Shown here: piece after piece, positions 35,856 through 44,125 of the stretch
Numbering within the stretch: position 1 is the stretch's first letter
Layout of the letters: the number at the start of each line of letters is the position of its first letter
Notes under the pieces: generated by a model
Database searches by the model: none
The model's input: only the letters and a program-made list of their open reading frames with translations
Told to the model about the DNA's origin: nothing
Made by a program: the position numbers and the translations under genes
DNA from: Syntrophomonas sp.
GTDB lineage: Bacteria; Bacillota; Syntrophomonadia; Syntrophomonadales; Syntrophomonadaceae
Reading direction: 5' to 3'
Length of the DNA stretch: 59,812 nt
Assembly (NCBI RefSeq): GCF_028707975.1
Contig: NZ_JAQVZX010000006.1
Coordinates: forward strand, 1-59,812

Positions 35856-35885
35856 AGGCAAGTGGAAATCCCACTTGCCTAATTT
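35856..35885 (+). terminator. Rho-independent terminator after tupA
   Basis: AGGCAAGTGG (35856-35865) and CCACTTGCCT (35871-35880) form a 10-bp stem, loop AAATC, followed by AATTTCTT. The rest of 35886-36032 shows no gene. Confidence 0.75.
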
Positions 35886-36032
35886 CTTGGGCATGTCTGG
35901 CTTGGGTGGACAGCCAGGCGATGAGATTCGCTATGGAGAAAGTACTAAAGATAGCGTCAGAATCTGATTAATAGCGGTCAAATACTTGTCATTTTTAAAG
36001 CTTGAAGGCTATAAAAGTAAAGCTCTGATGTT

Positions 36033-36375
36033 ACTGCAAAAAGTTATAAATATGCATTAGCGTGCATAAATATATGCTCCAGCGTCCTTAATCGCGACCG
36101 AAGGGAGCATCAGTTGTGCCCGACAGGGCGCAACGCATGGGCAACACTTGCGGCTCAAGGGGTACCGCGCTAATCTCCCATCCTGGTAACAAACCTAATA
36201 GCGACACCCGCAGGGTGGAACACCAGTAGTACCCGCAGGGTGATAGCGCTCACGCGATGTCCTGTCGCTCGTCCCCTTTCGCCTGCTCACCTTCGCCGGT
36301 AGTTGCATCCATGCTTCGCCCCAGCGCTTTGTATATTTATGCAACCCTTATGCAACAAAAAGGGGTTTTTGCAGT
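36033..36375 (-). repeat. MITE-like element, longest (343-bp) copy
   Basis: Both ends are intact: ACTGCAAAAAGTTATAAATA at 36033 and TTTTTGCAGT at 36366-36375, mutually inverted. In minus orientation it reads TTGCATAAGGGTTGCATAAA near one end, a CCCTGCGGG-rich middle and TGTTGCCCATGCGT to GGACGCTGGAGCA near the other. No open frame of gene size. It fills most of the gap between tupA and the convergent alcohol dehydrogenase. Confidence 0.85.
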
Positions 36376-36390
36376 AGAGTCAGCTTTTAG

Positions 36391-37560
36391 CTATTTTCCG
36401 TTAAAGGCGTTTGTCAAAATCTTCAGGACATCCGAAAATTCCAGTTTTTTAAATGAGCCCAGGGTGCCATGAGCAGTTGCTTTTTCGGCCATTTCGATCA
36501 AACGATCTGATTCCACCCCGATTTCGCTTAGACTGCCGGCCAGATGCAGCGAGCGGAAAAACTCCGCCGTCTTTTTTATGCCCGCCCGGGCTACTATGAG
36601 GTCTTCAGTTCCTTCTATGCTCCAAACCTGCCGTGCGTAATCTGCCAGGCGGGGTGCAGTCACCTCATCCATGACATAGTGCATCCAATAAGGAGTGAGG
36701 ATGGCCAGGCCTAGACCATGGGTGATATCATAGAGAGCACTGATTTCGTGTTCTATATCGTGGGTGGCCCAATCAGTTCGCTTGCCTGCCCCCAGCAATC
36801 CATTCAGAGCCAGGCTTCCCGTCCACATCAGATTGGCGCGGGCCTCATAGTTGTCTGGTTCGGCCAAAGCTATTGGCCCATAGTGGATACAGGTCTTCAG
36901 CATAGCTTCCGCCAGGCGATCCTGAATAAAAGTTCCCGGAGTAGGGCTGAAATATTGCTCAAATACATGACTCATAATATCCACCGTTCCCGCTGCCGTT
37001 TGTTCAGGTGGAACGCTGAAGCTGTATTCCGGATCGAGAATGGAAAAACGGGGAATCAAGACGGTACTGCCGGTTCCCAGCTTCTGCTCCGTTTCCTTGT
37101 TGCTGATGACAGCGTTGCCGTTCATTTCCGAACCAGTAGCAGCCAGAGTAAGTATGCATCCCAGTGGCAAAGCATAGTTTATTCTAGCCCGGCGGGTAAA
37201 GAAGTCCCAGGCATCCCCCTCATAACCGGCGCCGGCAGCAATGATTTTAGCGCAATCAATCGTGCTTCCCCCGCCAACTGCCAGCACCAACTCTATCTCA
37301 TGTTCTTTGCAGAGCTCCACCCCCTGGCGTACGCTGCTTATGCGCGGGTTGGGTTGAACCCCGGAAAGTTCTAAATGAGTAATTCCGAAATCATCAAAAA
37401 TATTTACCACCTGCTCATAAAGCCCACTACGCTTGATGCTGCCACCACCGTAGACCAGCAGCACCCTCCTGCCGTAAACCAAAATCTCCCGGGCCAATTC
37501 CTCAATCTTGCCCCGCCCAAAATGAATGCGGGTGGGAAAATGAATATCGAAGTTTAACAT
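36391..37560 (-). CDS. Iron-containing alcohol dehydrogenase
   Basis: 389 aa, group III (BDH-like) ADH. It has NAD(P)-binding VLAVGGGSTIDCAKIIAAGA and the metal-binding His/Asp region (GLLGAGKRTDWATHDIEHEI; THGLGLAILTPYWMHY). It probably interconverts butanol/butyraldehyde or another alcohol-aldehyde pair. ATG 37560 is used. An ATG at 37572 is in frame, but the ribosome site AAGAAAGGA abuts it. The leader is nearly identical to that of the TPR gene at 1688. Confidence 0.92.
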   Translation of the reverse strand: MLNFDIHFPTRIHFGRGKIEELAREILVYGRRVLLVYGGGSIKRSGLYEQVVNIFDDFGITHLELSGVQPNPRISSVRQGVELCKEHEIELVLAVGGGSTIDCAKIIAAGAGYEGDAWDFFTRRARINYALPLGCILTLAATGSEMNGNAVISNKETEQKLGTGSTVLIPRFSILDPEYSFSVPPEQTAAGTVDIMSHVFEQYFSPTPGTFIQDRLAEAMLKTCIHYGPIALAEPDNYEARANLMWTGSLALNGLLGAGKRTDWATHDIEHEISALYDITHGLGLAILTPYWMHYVMDEVTAPRLADYARQVWSIEGTEDLIVARAGIKKTAEFFRSLHLAGSLSEIGVESDRLIEMAEKATAHGTLGSFKKLEFSDVLKILTNAFNGK

Positions 37561-37814
37561 ACTTATAACCATTCCTTTCTTGAGGCACAGAACATCATGA
37601 AATAATTTCTGTAAAGGCTTTTACCTGCATTATGTTTTGTGCTGGTTTATGTTTTTTCTCCTGGCATGCATATTGTTTTAGCAGTACAGCTGCTGCCGAA
37701 TTATTATTATCTTAGCGCAAATTCAGGGTCAGGGAAAGCAGAGGAGATATTAGTGCCACGCATGCCGGTATCTAGAGTATTCTTTGCTTATCTGTTATAA
37801 TTAAAATAATAAAA

Positions 37815-37919
37815 AGGGGCCTCCAAGCTCCCGGGGGCATAGCACCACTGGAATACGAGGTGCTGCGGAATGTGAAGATCTAACTGGAGGATCCCGGTTC
37901 TTGTGGGAAGCCTCCAGTT
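37815..37919 (+). ncRNA. Candidate structured RNA of unknown class
   Basis: In the 514-bp gap 37561-38074, two hairpins stand side by side. AGCACC (37841-37846) pairs with GGTGCT (37859-37864). AACTGGAGG (37882-37890) pairs with CCTCCAGTT (37911-37919), with an inner TCCC/GGGA. A TATAAT-like box lies about 20 nt before the AAAAAGGGGCC start. No T-run follows. I could not match it to a known RNA; it might be a leader for the small CxxC protein. Confidence 0.35.
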
Positions 37920-38074
37920 GCGTTTATAGGAAAATTACAAAAAGGAGCATGAATTGTGCGGGTTGGGGTCAGGCCACGATATGCAGTATATGAATCGACC
38001 GGGATTTCATGAAGAGGAAAGTTATGGTCTATGAAAACGTCACCCTCTGGGTGCCTTAGAAAGGGGAGATGTTG

Positions 38075-38254
38075 ATGAAAACCATGACTGCTTTTGAAAA
38101 ACAGCTTCAGATTGAAAAGCAAAACCGAATAGCTAAAACACATTGTAAATTATGCAAACACCTTATCGGAAACAAGCCCCACATTGTGTTCGAGGAGAGA
38201 TATTTTCACTCTGTCTGCTTGAAAAAGAAGACAAACATAGCCCTGGACAGGTAA
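38075..38254 (+). CDS. Small cysteine-containing protein, unknown function
   Basis: 59 aa from ATG 38075, which follows AAGGGGAG by 7 bases. A charged N-terminal helix (FEKQLQIEKQNRIAK) leads to CKLCKHLIG and HSVCLKK, a possible Cys2-His-Cys metal site. It could be a small zinc-ribbon protein. The gene is isolated and the family is not recognised. Confidence 0.5.
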   Translation: MKTMTAFEKQLQIEKQNRIAKTHCKLCKHLIGNKPHIVFEERYFHSVCLKKKTNIALDR

Positions 38255-38428
38255 ATGACATGAATCAAGCAAATTTGATTAACCAGCCCAACATTTCTAA
38301 AGTGGCCCGGCTCCACCGCCTGTTTTATTTTGCTGAAATCTAACTATATGTCACTGACAAAACCCCTGTTTTTGTATACGGTATATTTATAAAAATCTTC
38401 CCCCAGAGTAATTGCGGGTTTTCTTAAA

Positions 38429-38470
38429 TAGCTATTATTAATTGACATTATAGCTAAAACATCTTAATAT
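38429..38470 (+). promoter_or_regulatory. Promoter with flanking inverted repeat, Phd-Uma2 gene
   Basis: TTGACA (38442-38447), a 17-bp spacer and TAATAT (38465-38470) make a strong housekeeping promoter. TAGCTAT (38429-38435) and ATAGCTA (38450-38456) form an inverted repeat astride the -35, 21 bp centre to centre. This is the geometry of an autorepressor site. Confidence 0.65.
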
Positions 38471-38500
38471 AATGGCTAATTAAGAACTGGGGGCGAGCTT

Positions 38501-39235
38501 ATGCGTGTCAATACTACAGATTTGCAGAATGCTTTCGGGAAATATCTTTCCCTGGTAGCGAAGGAAGATATTATTATTACCAAAAACGGGAAAAGCGTGG
38601 CCAAAATGATTCGCTATAATGAACCCGAGTATTTTCTGGTCCACGAAGAAGCAAGAGGTTATAAAACCACCAAAAAAATCAGTTATGAAGAATACATGGA
38701 GCTGGTCGATTCATCTGACCAGAGGTATGAACTTATTGATGGCGAGATTTATCTGCTGGCGTCACCAAGTATTAAACATCAGATTGTAGTTAACGAAATA
38801 GCCTGGCATTTTAATAACTATTTTAGAGGAAAGTCTTGCCGGTCCTTAACGGCGCCACTGGATGTGAGGCTGTTCGGATTTGCGACCAAGTTCGAAGAAG
38901 ATCCCAATGTTGTCCAGCCGGATATTGTTGTCATCTGCGACCTGGACAAGGTCAACGAGGCTAACAAATATGAGGGCATACCCACACTTGTGGTTGAGGT
39001 ATTGTCTCCATCGATGAAAGGCAAAGATATGGTTACGAAATTAGAATTATACATGAAAAGCGGGGTTTCGGAATACTGGATAGTAAATCTGGAGAATAAG
39101 AGTATTTTGCAGTATTCCTTTTCCCCGGAAAGAGATATAGAGAGCTTAAAATGCCTGAGGGAGGAAGACATAATAGAATCAAGTGCTTTCGCCGGGCTTA
39201 AGATATCGTTGGGAGAAATTTTTGCTGAAATCTAA
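38501..39235 (+). CDS. Phd/YefM-like antitoxin domain fused to Uma2 nuclease
   Basis: 244 aa. Residues 1-45 (MRVNTTDLQNAFGKYLSLVA; IIITKNGKSVAKMIRYNEPE) match the DNA-binding N-terminus of Phd/YefM antitoxins. Residues about 60-244 form a Uma2/DUF820 PD-(D/E)XK domain: QRYELIDGEIYLL, NVVQPDIVVICD, TLVVEVLSPS and KSGVSEYWIVN. The apparent catalytic Asp and Glu are kept. No separate toxin gene adjoins it. A fused DNA-binding/nuclease protein, possibly self-regulated through the operator at 38429-38456. Confidence 0.85.
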   Translation: MRVNTTDLQNAFGKYLSLVAKEDIIITKNGKSVAKMIRYNEPEYFLVHEEARGYKTTKKISYEEYMELVDSSDQRYELIDGEIYLLASPSIKHQIVVNEIAWHFNNYFRGKSCRSLTAPLDVRLFGFATKFEEDPNVVQPDIVVICDLDKVNEANKYEGIPTLVVEVLSPSMKGKDMVTKLELYMKSGVSEYWIVNLENKSILQYSFSPERDIESLKCLREEDIIESSAFAGLKISLGEIFAEI

Positions 39236-39345
39236 CGACCTTCTTTAATTGGCTTTCCTTGAATTGGCGGGGACAAAACTCTGAAGAAGACATCAAAATT
39301 GTATTAAAGAACTTCATTTCGAAGAAGCCTTAAAACAGATTAGAG

Positions 39346-39425
39346 TCGCTAGTTAGCGATTTTTCTACAGCAATCTTAATGTCTTTCACAAAATAATGTG
39401 TCGTTAAGTATGGCACATTATTTTT
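39346..39425. terminator. Two consecutive terminator hairpins
   Basis: TCGCT (39346-39350) and AGCGA (39355-39359) with an AGTT loop are followed by TTTTTTC. Then AATAATGTG (39392-39400) pairs with CACATTATT (39414-39422), again followed by a T-run; its A/T flanks make it bidirectional. They insulate the acyl-CoA dehydrogenase from upstream transcription. Confidence 0.65.
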
Positions 39426-39456
39426 CTATAGGCAAAGGATAATGTCGCAGGCAATA

Positions 39457-39485
39457 TTGTGCTAATTAATGAAAATGATTATAAT
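39457..39485 (+). promoter_or_regulatory. Promoter of the acyl-CoA dehydrogenase gene
   Basis: TTGTGC (39457-39462), a 17-bp spacer and a perfect TATAAT (39480-39485). Transcription would start near 39492, exactly where the 109-bp direct repeat begins, leaving a 170-nt leader. Confidence 0.6.
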
Positions 39486-39491
39486 ATTATC

Positions 39492-39600
39492 CAATCATAC
39501 ATTGTTAAGGAACAAAAGCAAATTCCTATCTATTATCTATTATCTATTTATCTTCCAACATGATTATGAACCTGGAAAGGAAGGGGGGTTGTGTTTTTTA
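39492..39600 (+). repeat. 109-bp direct repeat, left copy (acd leader)
   Basis: Matches 41028-41136 at 106 of 109 positions by eye (differences near 39506, 39520 and 39568). It contains the short tandem TATCTATTATCTATTATC and ends GGAAGGGGGGTTGTGTTTTT. It covers most of the predicted 5' leader of the acyl-CoA dehydrogenase gene. Confidence 0.95.
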
Positions 39601-39662
39601 AATAAGGCAAAAGCTGGGGCTGATGCAAATAGGTGATATTATTGCAGAGAGGGGATAAATTA

Positions 39663-40802
39663 ATGAATTTTAATTATACAGAAGAACAGCTCATGTTGAA
39701 GGACGCGGTGAGGAAGTTTTCAGAGAAAGAGATTGCTCCTCTGGTCAAATGGATGGAAAGCGAAAAGAGGACACCACGGGATTTGATCAAAAAGATTAAA
39801 GATTTAGGCTGGTGCGCCATCCAATACCCGGAGAAATACAGTGGTACGGGAAACACCTATGTTGAGTATGTTATTATGCAGATTGAGATGGCAAGGGTAT
39901 ATTGTTCAACCGCATGTACCATCTCGGTTAACGGCATGCTGGGGGCGAATATCATGAAATTTGCCACCGAAGAGCAGAAAATGAAATTCCTTCCGGAGCA
40001 CCTTTATGGTGAGGGGATTGGTAGTTTCGCTTTTACCGAAGCGGCAACCGGCTCCGATCCGAATGCGCTTCGGACAACATGTGTCCGTGACGGGGATGAA
40101 TGGGTTATCAATGGAGAAAAGGTTTTTATCACCAATGCAACCATGCCGGGTTTGATGGGCATATTCTGCAAGGATGTCGAAATGGGCGGCAAGTGCACGA
40201 ACATCATCATACCCAAGGGGACCGAAGGATATTCCACCCCGAGGATTTATGATAAGATGGGCATGCACGGGCTGGAAGTATCCGATGTCGTATTGGACAA
40301 TGTAAGGGTGCCTTATGAAAACACAACCGGCGGTGAGGCCATGCGGGGCAAGGGGTTCCAGGTACTGCTCGGCTCCACTCAGATTGGCAAACTTTCGGTC
40401 TGCGCTCAGGCTGTGGGTATGGCTCAAGCGGCTTTGGAGGAGGCGGTTAATTATTCCAAGGTGCGGGTGCAGCGTGGTAAGCCCATCTCCAACTTCCAGA
40501 CCATCCAGTCCTTGATTGGCGATATGGCCACCGATGTGATGGTAGCGCAGCAGATAGTACTGGCTACCGCATTTAAAGCGTCAGAAGGGAAAGAGCTGGC
40601 CGCCGATGCCGCCAGAACCAGATTGTTTACTTCCGAAGCTGTTCACCGGGTGGCAAGTAAAGCCATGCAGGTCATGGGGGCTTACAGCTATACAACCGAG
40701 TTCCCCATTGAGCGCATCTTCCGCGATGCCAAGCTAACCGAGATTTATGAAGGCGTAAATGAGATTCAGCGACTCATAGCTTCGACTGATCTGCTGAGAT
40801 AG
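39663..40802 (+). CDS. Acyl-CoA dehydrogenase (butyryl-CoA type)
   Basis: 379-aa flavoprotein. It has the N-terminal helical domain, AFTEAATGSDPNALRTTCVR and INGEKVFITNA for FAD/substrate binding, and the catalytic Glu363 in IYEGVNEIQRL. It removes two hydrogens from an acyl-CoA, passing electrons to an ETF; in a fatty-acid syntroph this is the first beta-oxidation step. No etfAB or thiolase gene is adjacent. ATG 39663 follows AGAGGGG. The gene lies alone between two 109-bp direct repeats. Confidence 0.93.
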   Translation: MNFNYTEEQLMLKDAVRKFSEKEIAPLVKWMESEKRTPRDLIKKIKDLGWCAIQYPEKYSGTGNTYVEYVIMQIEMARVYCSTACTISVNGMLGANIMKFATEEQKMKFLPEHLYGEGIGSFAFTEAATGSDPNALRTTCVRDGDEWVINGEKVFITNATMPGLMGIFCKDVEMGGKCTNIIIPKGTEGYSTPRIYDKMGMHGLEVSDVVLDNVRVPYENTTGGEAMRGKGFQVLLGSTQIGKLSVCAQAVGMAQAALEEAVNYSKVRVQRGKPISNFQTIQSLIGDMATDVMVAQQIVLATAFKASEGKELAADAARTRLFTSEAVHRVASKAMQVMGAYSYTTEFPIERIFRDAKLTEIYEGVNEIQRLIASTDLLR

Positions 40803-40889
40803 CAAAAGTTGACAAGGGTAGGGGGTTGTTGTCACATTTTAGCTTATACCGGCTGGAAAGGTCTATAGTGGAAACCAGCCCTTGATCCG

Positions 40890-41022
40890 CGAGACAAGCC
40901 GCAGGTGTTGCCCATGCGTGGGGCGCCCTGTCGGGCACAACTGATGCTTCCTTCGGTCGCTATTAAGGACGCTGGAGCGGTATATTTATGCACGCAAATG
41001 CATATTTATAACTCTTTGCAAT
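40890..41022 (+). repeat. MITE-like element, right-end copy
   Basis: TGTTGCCCATGCGT, GCCCTGTCGGGCACAACTGA and GGACGCTGGAGC match 36033-36165 read in reverse. The right terminus (ATATTTATAACTCTTTGCA, then AT) is a slightly decayed form of TTTTTGCAGT. No left terminus is evident. It ends 5 bp before the right 109-bp repeat. Confidence 0.75.
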
Positions 41023-41027
41023 AACAT

Positions 41028-41136
41028 CAATCATACATTGGTAAGGAACAAAAGTAAATTCCTATCTATTATCTATTATCTATTTATCTTCCAACATGAT
41101 TATAAACCTGGAAAGGAAGGGGGGTTGTGTTTTTTA
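41028..41136 (+). repeat. 109-bp direct repeat, right copy
   Basis: Near-identical to 39492-39600, in the same orientation, 1536 bp downstream. It lies upstream of the GH130 gene but without the TTGTGC/TATAAT promoter that precedes the left copy. The rest of the 40803-41340 gap has a weak hairpin AAGCCC/GGGCTT near 41251 and no gene. Confidence 0.95.
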
Positions 41137-41340
41137 CAGTGACATCAGAATTGTATAATAAAACTGTAAAACTAATGCTGAAAAGGAGCGATTAAAAAGG
41201 AAAAACTTGAGCATTAAAACTAAAGCATGAAATTCAAAAAGAAGCCCGTCTCAGTTTTATGGGCTTTAATCGCTAAAGCCGAAGTCTACTGGATCAAATA
41301 CTTCTGTATAATTATGCCGTAATGAAAAAGGGGAATTGAA

Positions 41341-42498
41341 GTGGGCTGCACGAAAGCATATGTTGAGTTGAATGGATTTGAGGGAACGGTAACAATTAAT
41401 GAACCAGTTTTACGTTACCCTGGTAATCCAATATTAACATGCCATGACATTAACAAAATCTGGGATAATGATAGTCGATTATATACATACAGCGTTCATA
41501 ATGCAGGAATGGCAGAAGTGACTGGTACGAATGGCCAGACTCAGACAATAATGCTCTTTCGTTCCCACATTACTGATGGTCGTAGTGTAATAGGAAAAGC
41601 TGAAAGTGACAATGGCTTAAACGGTTGGAAGGTCGACCCCAGACCATTTTTATTACCTGCGACAGAGAATGACATATTTGCTAAGGGTGTCGATATTGCC
41701 TCTATTATTGAATCTGAGGCCGGCGGTGTGGAAGATATTCGGGTTAATCCCGTTGGGAGCGGCTTGTATGTATTGACTTATAGTGCCTATCACGAACAGA
41801 TTGCTGATAGAGTCAAGGTTATGATGGCTGTTACAAAGGACTTTAAGACTATTGTTCGCTATGGTCCAATATCTGAACAAGATATGCGCAATGTTGTTAT
41901 ATTTCCTGAACCTGATAAAGATAAAACATGGATAGCCTTGCTGCGTCCAAACGATAAAAACAGGGAAGTTTCTGGCTCCGGTCATATCGGTGGCTCATTT
42001 GGGGAAATATGTACAGCTTTCGCACCAGGTCCTACCGGACCATGGGAAATCGGCAATGTAATCATGAGAAGCGGTCACGGGCCCAGTGCATTCCAGGCTA
42101 AGATTGGCCCAGGTGCCCCGCCTATTAGAACTCGCTATGGGTGGCTAAATATCTTTCATGGTGTACGTTCAACCTTGGCTGGCAATCCTTATACCTTGGG
42201 TGTGGCATTCCATGACCTTGAAGACCCAACCAATCCAAGTAAACTTCGTATTAGTGCCAAACCGTTGTTAATGCCCAGTGCAAGTGATTGTTTAGTTAGA
42301 GAGACTGATTATGCCCACGTTCCTAATGTAGTGTTCAGCTGTGGTGCATTAACCGGTAAGGAGGATACAGTAGCTATATATTATGGCGGTAATGATACAG
42401 TTATGAATGTCGGCCTGGCAAATATACAAATTCTAAATGAGATGTGTAATGCTTTCCGCCTGGATCCATTGACAGGGAAACATCTGTATTCTCTGTAA
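41341..42498 (+). CDS. Glycoside hydrolase family 130 enzyme
   Basis: A 385-aa five-bladed beta-propeller. GH130 features are LRYPGNPILT at the N-terminus, GGVEDIRVNP carrying the catalytic Asp region, YGWLNIFHGV, and IYYGGNDTVMNVGLA near the C-terminus. The family includes mannosyl-oligosaccharide phosphorylases and hydrolases; the substrate here is unknown. GTG start after GGGGAATTGAA. It has no carbohydrate-gene neighbours, consistent with acquisition by transfer. Confidence 0.88.
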   Translation: MGCTKAYVELNGFEGTVTINEPVLRYPGNPILTCHDINKIWDNDSRLYTYSVHNAGMAEVTGTNGQTQTIMLFRSHITDGRSVIGKAESDNGLNGWKVDPRPFLLPATENDIFAKGVDIASIIESEAGGVEDIRVNPVGSGLYVLTYSAYHEQIADRVKVMMAVTKDFKTIVRYGPISEQDMRNVVIFPEPDKDKTWIALLRPNDKNREVSGSGHIGGSFGEICTAFAPGPTGPWEIGNVIMRSGHGPSAFQAKIGPGAPPIRTRYGWLNIFHGVRSTLAGNPYTLGVAFHDLEDPTNPSKLRISAKPLLMPSASDCLVRETDYAHVPNVVFSCGALTGKEDTVAIYYGGNDTVMNVGLANIQILNEMCNAFRLDPLTGKHLYSL

Positions 42499-42702
42499 AA
42501 GCTAACATCTTGTTTCTAGGTATCATGGTCTTTTAGAATTTTCATCTTGTTTTACGGATTTGGGGAATCAATTGATTTTGATTGGTTTTCTCCTACCATA
42601 TTTGATTACTGAAGAAGTTGCAGAAAGCCTTGTAACCAAAGTAGAGTTTCGTTTAGAGGGTCGATGATGTTAAACCTATTAATTTCGTGTTTGTGGCAGC
42701 TG

Positions 42703-43134
42703 CTATTTTATAAAATCGCCGGAATTCAGGAAATCCCCGGGTGAACCTATCCGGAATGGTACTTTGTCCATATCAATATTTAAGAAGTGCTTGTCCAGGC
42801 TGATTAACCAATCCACCCGGGCAGTAAGAGCAGAAGCCAGTATTTTTACATCGTGGCGGTTGATTAAACTTGCCGCTTTTTTTATGCTTTCTTCATTCGC
42901 TTCAACTATTATAAATGCCAGGGAACGGAACAAGTGATAAAAATGGGGCAAGTATGCAGGTAGTTTTTTTTCAATGTTACGTGTTGCTTCTCTGACCACT
43001 TCCGCGGAAATTATCGGAATCAGGACTCTTAATTCTGCCAGATTTAGAATTTCCCGTGATCCACCCTGGGGGGAAGCTAAGCCGGCAATTATTACACTGC
43101 TATCAAGAAATATCCGGATCGATTTCATACTCAT
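42703..43134 (-). CDS. PIN-domain protein, probable toxin ribonuclease
   Basis: About 143 aa. It has the PIN core with acidic residues in RIFLDSSVIIAGL (Asp), SAEVVREATRNIE (Glu) and HDVKILASALTARVDWLIS (two Asp). It is predicted to cut RNA. Its start overlaps the 3' end of the AbrB-type gene, in the usual antitoxin-first order. ATG 43134 has AAGGGAACC upstream; ATG 43128 is an alternative. Confidence 0.85.
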   Translation of the reverse strand: MSMKSIRIFLDSSVIIAGLASPQGGSREILNLAELRVLIPIISAEVVREATRNIEKKLPAYLPHFYHLFRSLAFIIVEANEESIKKAASLINRHDVKILASALTARVDWLISLDKHFLNIDMDKVPFRIGSPGDFLNSGDFIK

Positions 43135-43384
43135 GGTTCCCTTCACGTAGCTCAGACAACAATTCTTCCAGTTTCAGGTCGGCCTGCTTCAGGCCATACT
43201 CAACCTGACGGGCCAGCTCGTTAACAACGGTATTTTCAGGATAAAGCACCAATGCCCTGCCAATCTCACAAACCCGAAGAAGCGAATTATCTTTGATATC
43301 TAAACGGCGCCTGAATTCTACAGGGATGGTAAACTGTCCGCGCTCCCTCATCTGAACCTTCTTGCTTATAACCCTTTTGGACAC
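43103..43384 (-). CDS. AbrB/MazE-type antitoxin
   Basis: 93 aa. The N-terminal swapped-hairpin DNA-binding domain is RERGQFTIPVEFRRRLDI with LRVCEIGRALVLYPE. The C-terminal helical tail (EYGLKQADLKLEELLSELRE) would bind the PIN toxin. The two genes overlap by about 30 bp and are probably autoregulated as one unit. Confidence 0.85.
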   Translation of the reverse strand: MSKRVISKKVQMRERGQFTIPVEFRRRLDIKDNSLLRVCEIGRALVLYPENTVVNELARQVEYGLKQADLKLEELLSELREGNHEYEIDPDIS

Positions 43385-43708
43385 GGGAACACCTTCTTTC
43401 AGAATTTCTTATTTCTGAATTCATATTACATGAAATTATATTGAACAGTCAAGGTGTGTGCAGGGCAAACATATTTAACCTTTGCATAAAGTTTGATTGC
43501 CTAGCTGGCCAACGCTGCGTTCCAGGAAAAAACAGCATTTGTTTTTTATCGTAATATAGCTGAAAGATATGAGGCAAAGGGAGGCGTAAATTTATTTGAA
43601 AGCTTTATTTGTTACATGGGTAAATTCCAGTCCCTGCCTCTTTTCACGTCTTCTCTGAGCTCTTCAATAAACCGCTTGACAATAATTAATAGCAGGCTTA
43701 CCATAATA
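43385..43708. other. Divergent intergenic region
   Basis: Between the AbrB gene (leftward) and the GntR gene (rightward) there is no gene-like frame. A TTGACA at 43676-43681 may be the -35 for the GntR operon, with -10 candidates CATAAT (43702) or TATACT (43710). Spacing is longer than ideal for both. Confidence 0.35.
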
Positions 43709-43730
43709 GTATACTAATAAACTAGTACAC
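43709..43730 (+). promoter_or_regulatory. Inverted-repeat operator of the GntR-ABC operon
   Basis: GTATACTA (43709-43716), 6 bp, TAGTACAC (43723-43730): arms match at 7 of 8 positions. It lies 24 bp before the GntR start and resembles the ACTA/TAGT palindromes bound by YtrA-type GntR repressors. Confidence 0.6.
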
Positions 43731-43753
43731 TATTGTTCTGGGAGGTGGAAGCT

Positions 43754-44125
43754 ATGAAATTTGACAGTTCCCGTCCCATTTATCGGCAGATAATTGACAG
43801 CTATAAAAAGCAGCTTATTCGGGGTGAGCTTAAGACGGGTGATAAAATACCATCCCAGCGGGAATATGCCGAGCAGGTACGCATAAACCCGAATACCGTG
43901 CAGAGAGCTTATCGGGAAATGGAGGCCCTGCAAATGGTGGAAACGCAGCGGGGGCAGGGGACATTTATTATTGTTGCCGAGCCGATGCTGACAGAGATCA
44001 AGTTGGAGATGGCCCGGGATGTGCTGGAGTATTTTAGCGGGGAGATGAAGTCTCTGGGATATACCTACGCCCAGATGATAAGCATGTTGGAGGAAGAAGA
44101 AAAGAAACAGGGAGGAGGGTTTTAA
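43754..44125 (+). CDS. GntR-family regulator, YtrA subfamily
   Basis: 123 aa. The winged-helix segment includes GDKIPSQREYAEQVRINPNT and VQRAYREMEALQMVETQRGQG. The short C-terminus of two helices without a ligand domain defines the YtrA type, which usually represses its own ABC exporter operon. GGGAGGTGG precedes ATG 43754. It overlaps the ATPase gene by 1 bp. Confidence 0.92.
   Translation: MKFDSSRPIYRQIIDSYKKQLIRGELKTGDKIPSQREYAEQVRINPNTVQRAYREMEALQMVETQRGQGTFIIVAEPMLTEIKLEMARDVLEYFSGEMKSLGYTYAQMISMLEEEEKKQGGGF

Noticed and set aside
39520-39552. TATCTATTATCTATTATC microsatellite as a phase-variable switch
   Set aside because: It lies in an untranslated leader, is identical in both 109-bp repeat copies, and does not adjust promoter spacing.
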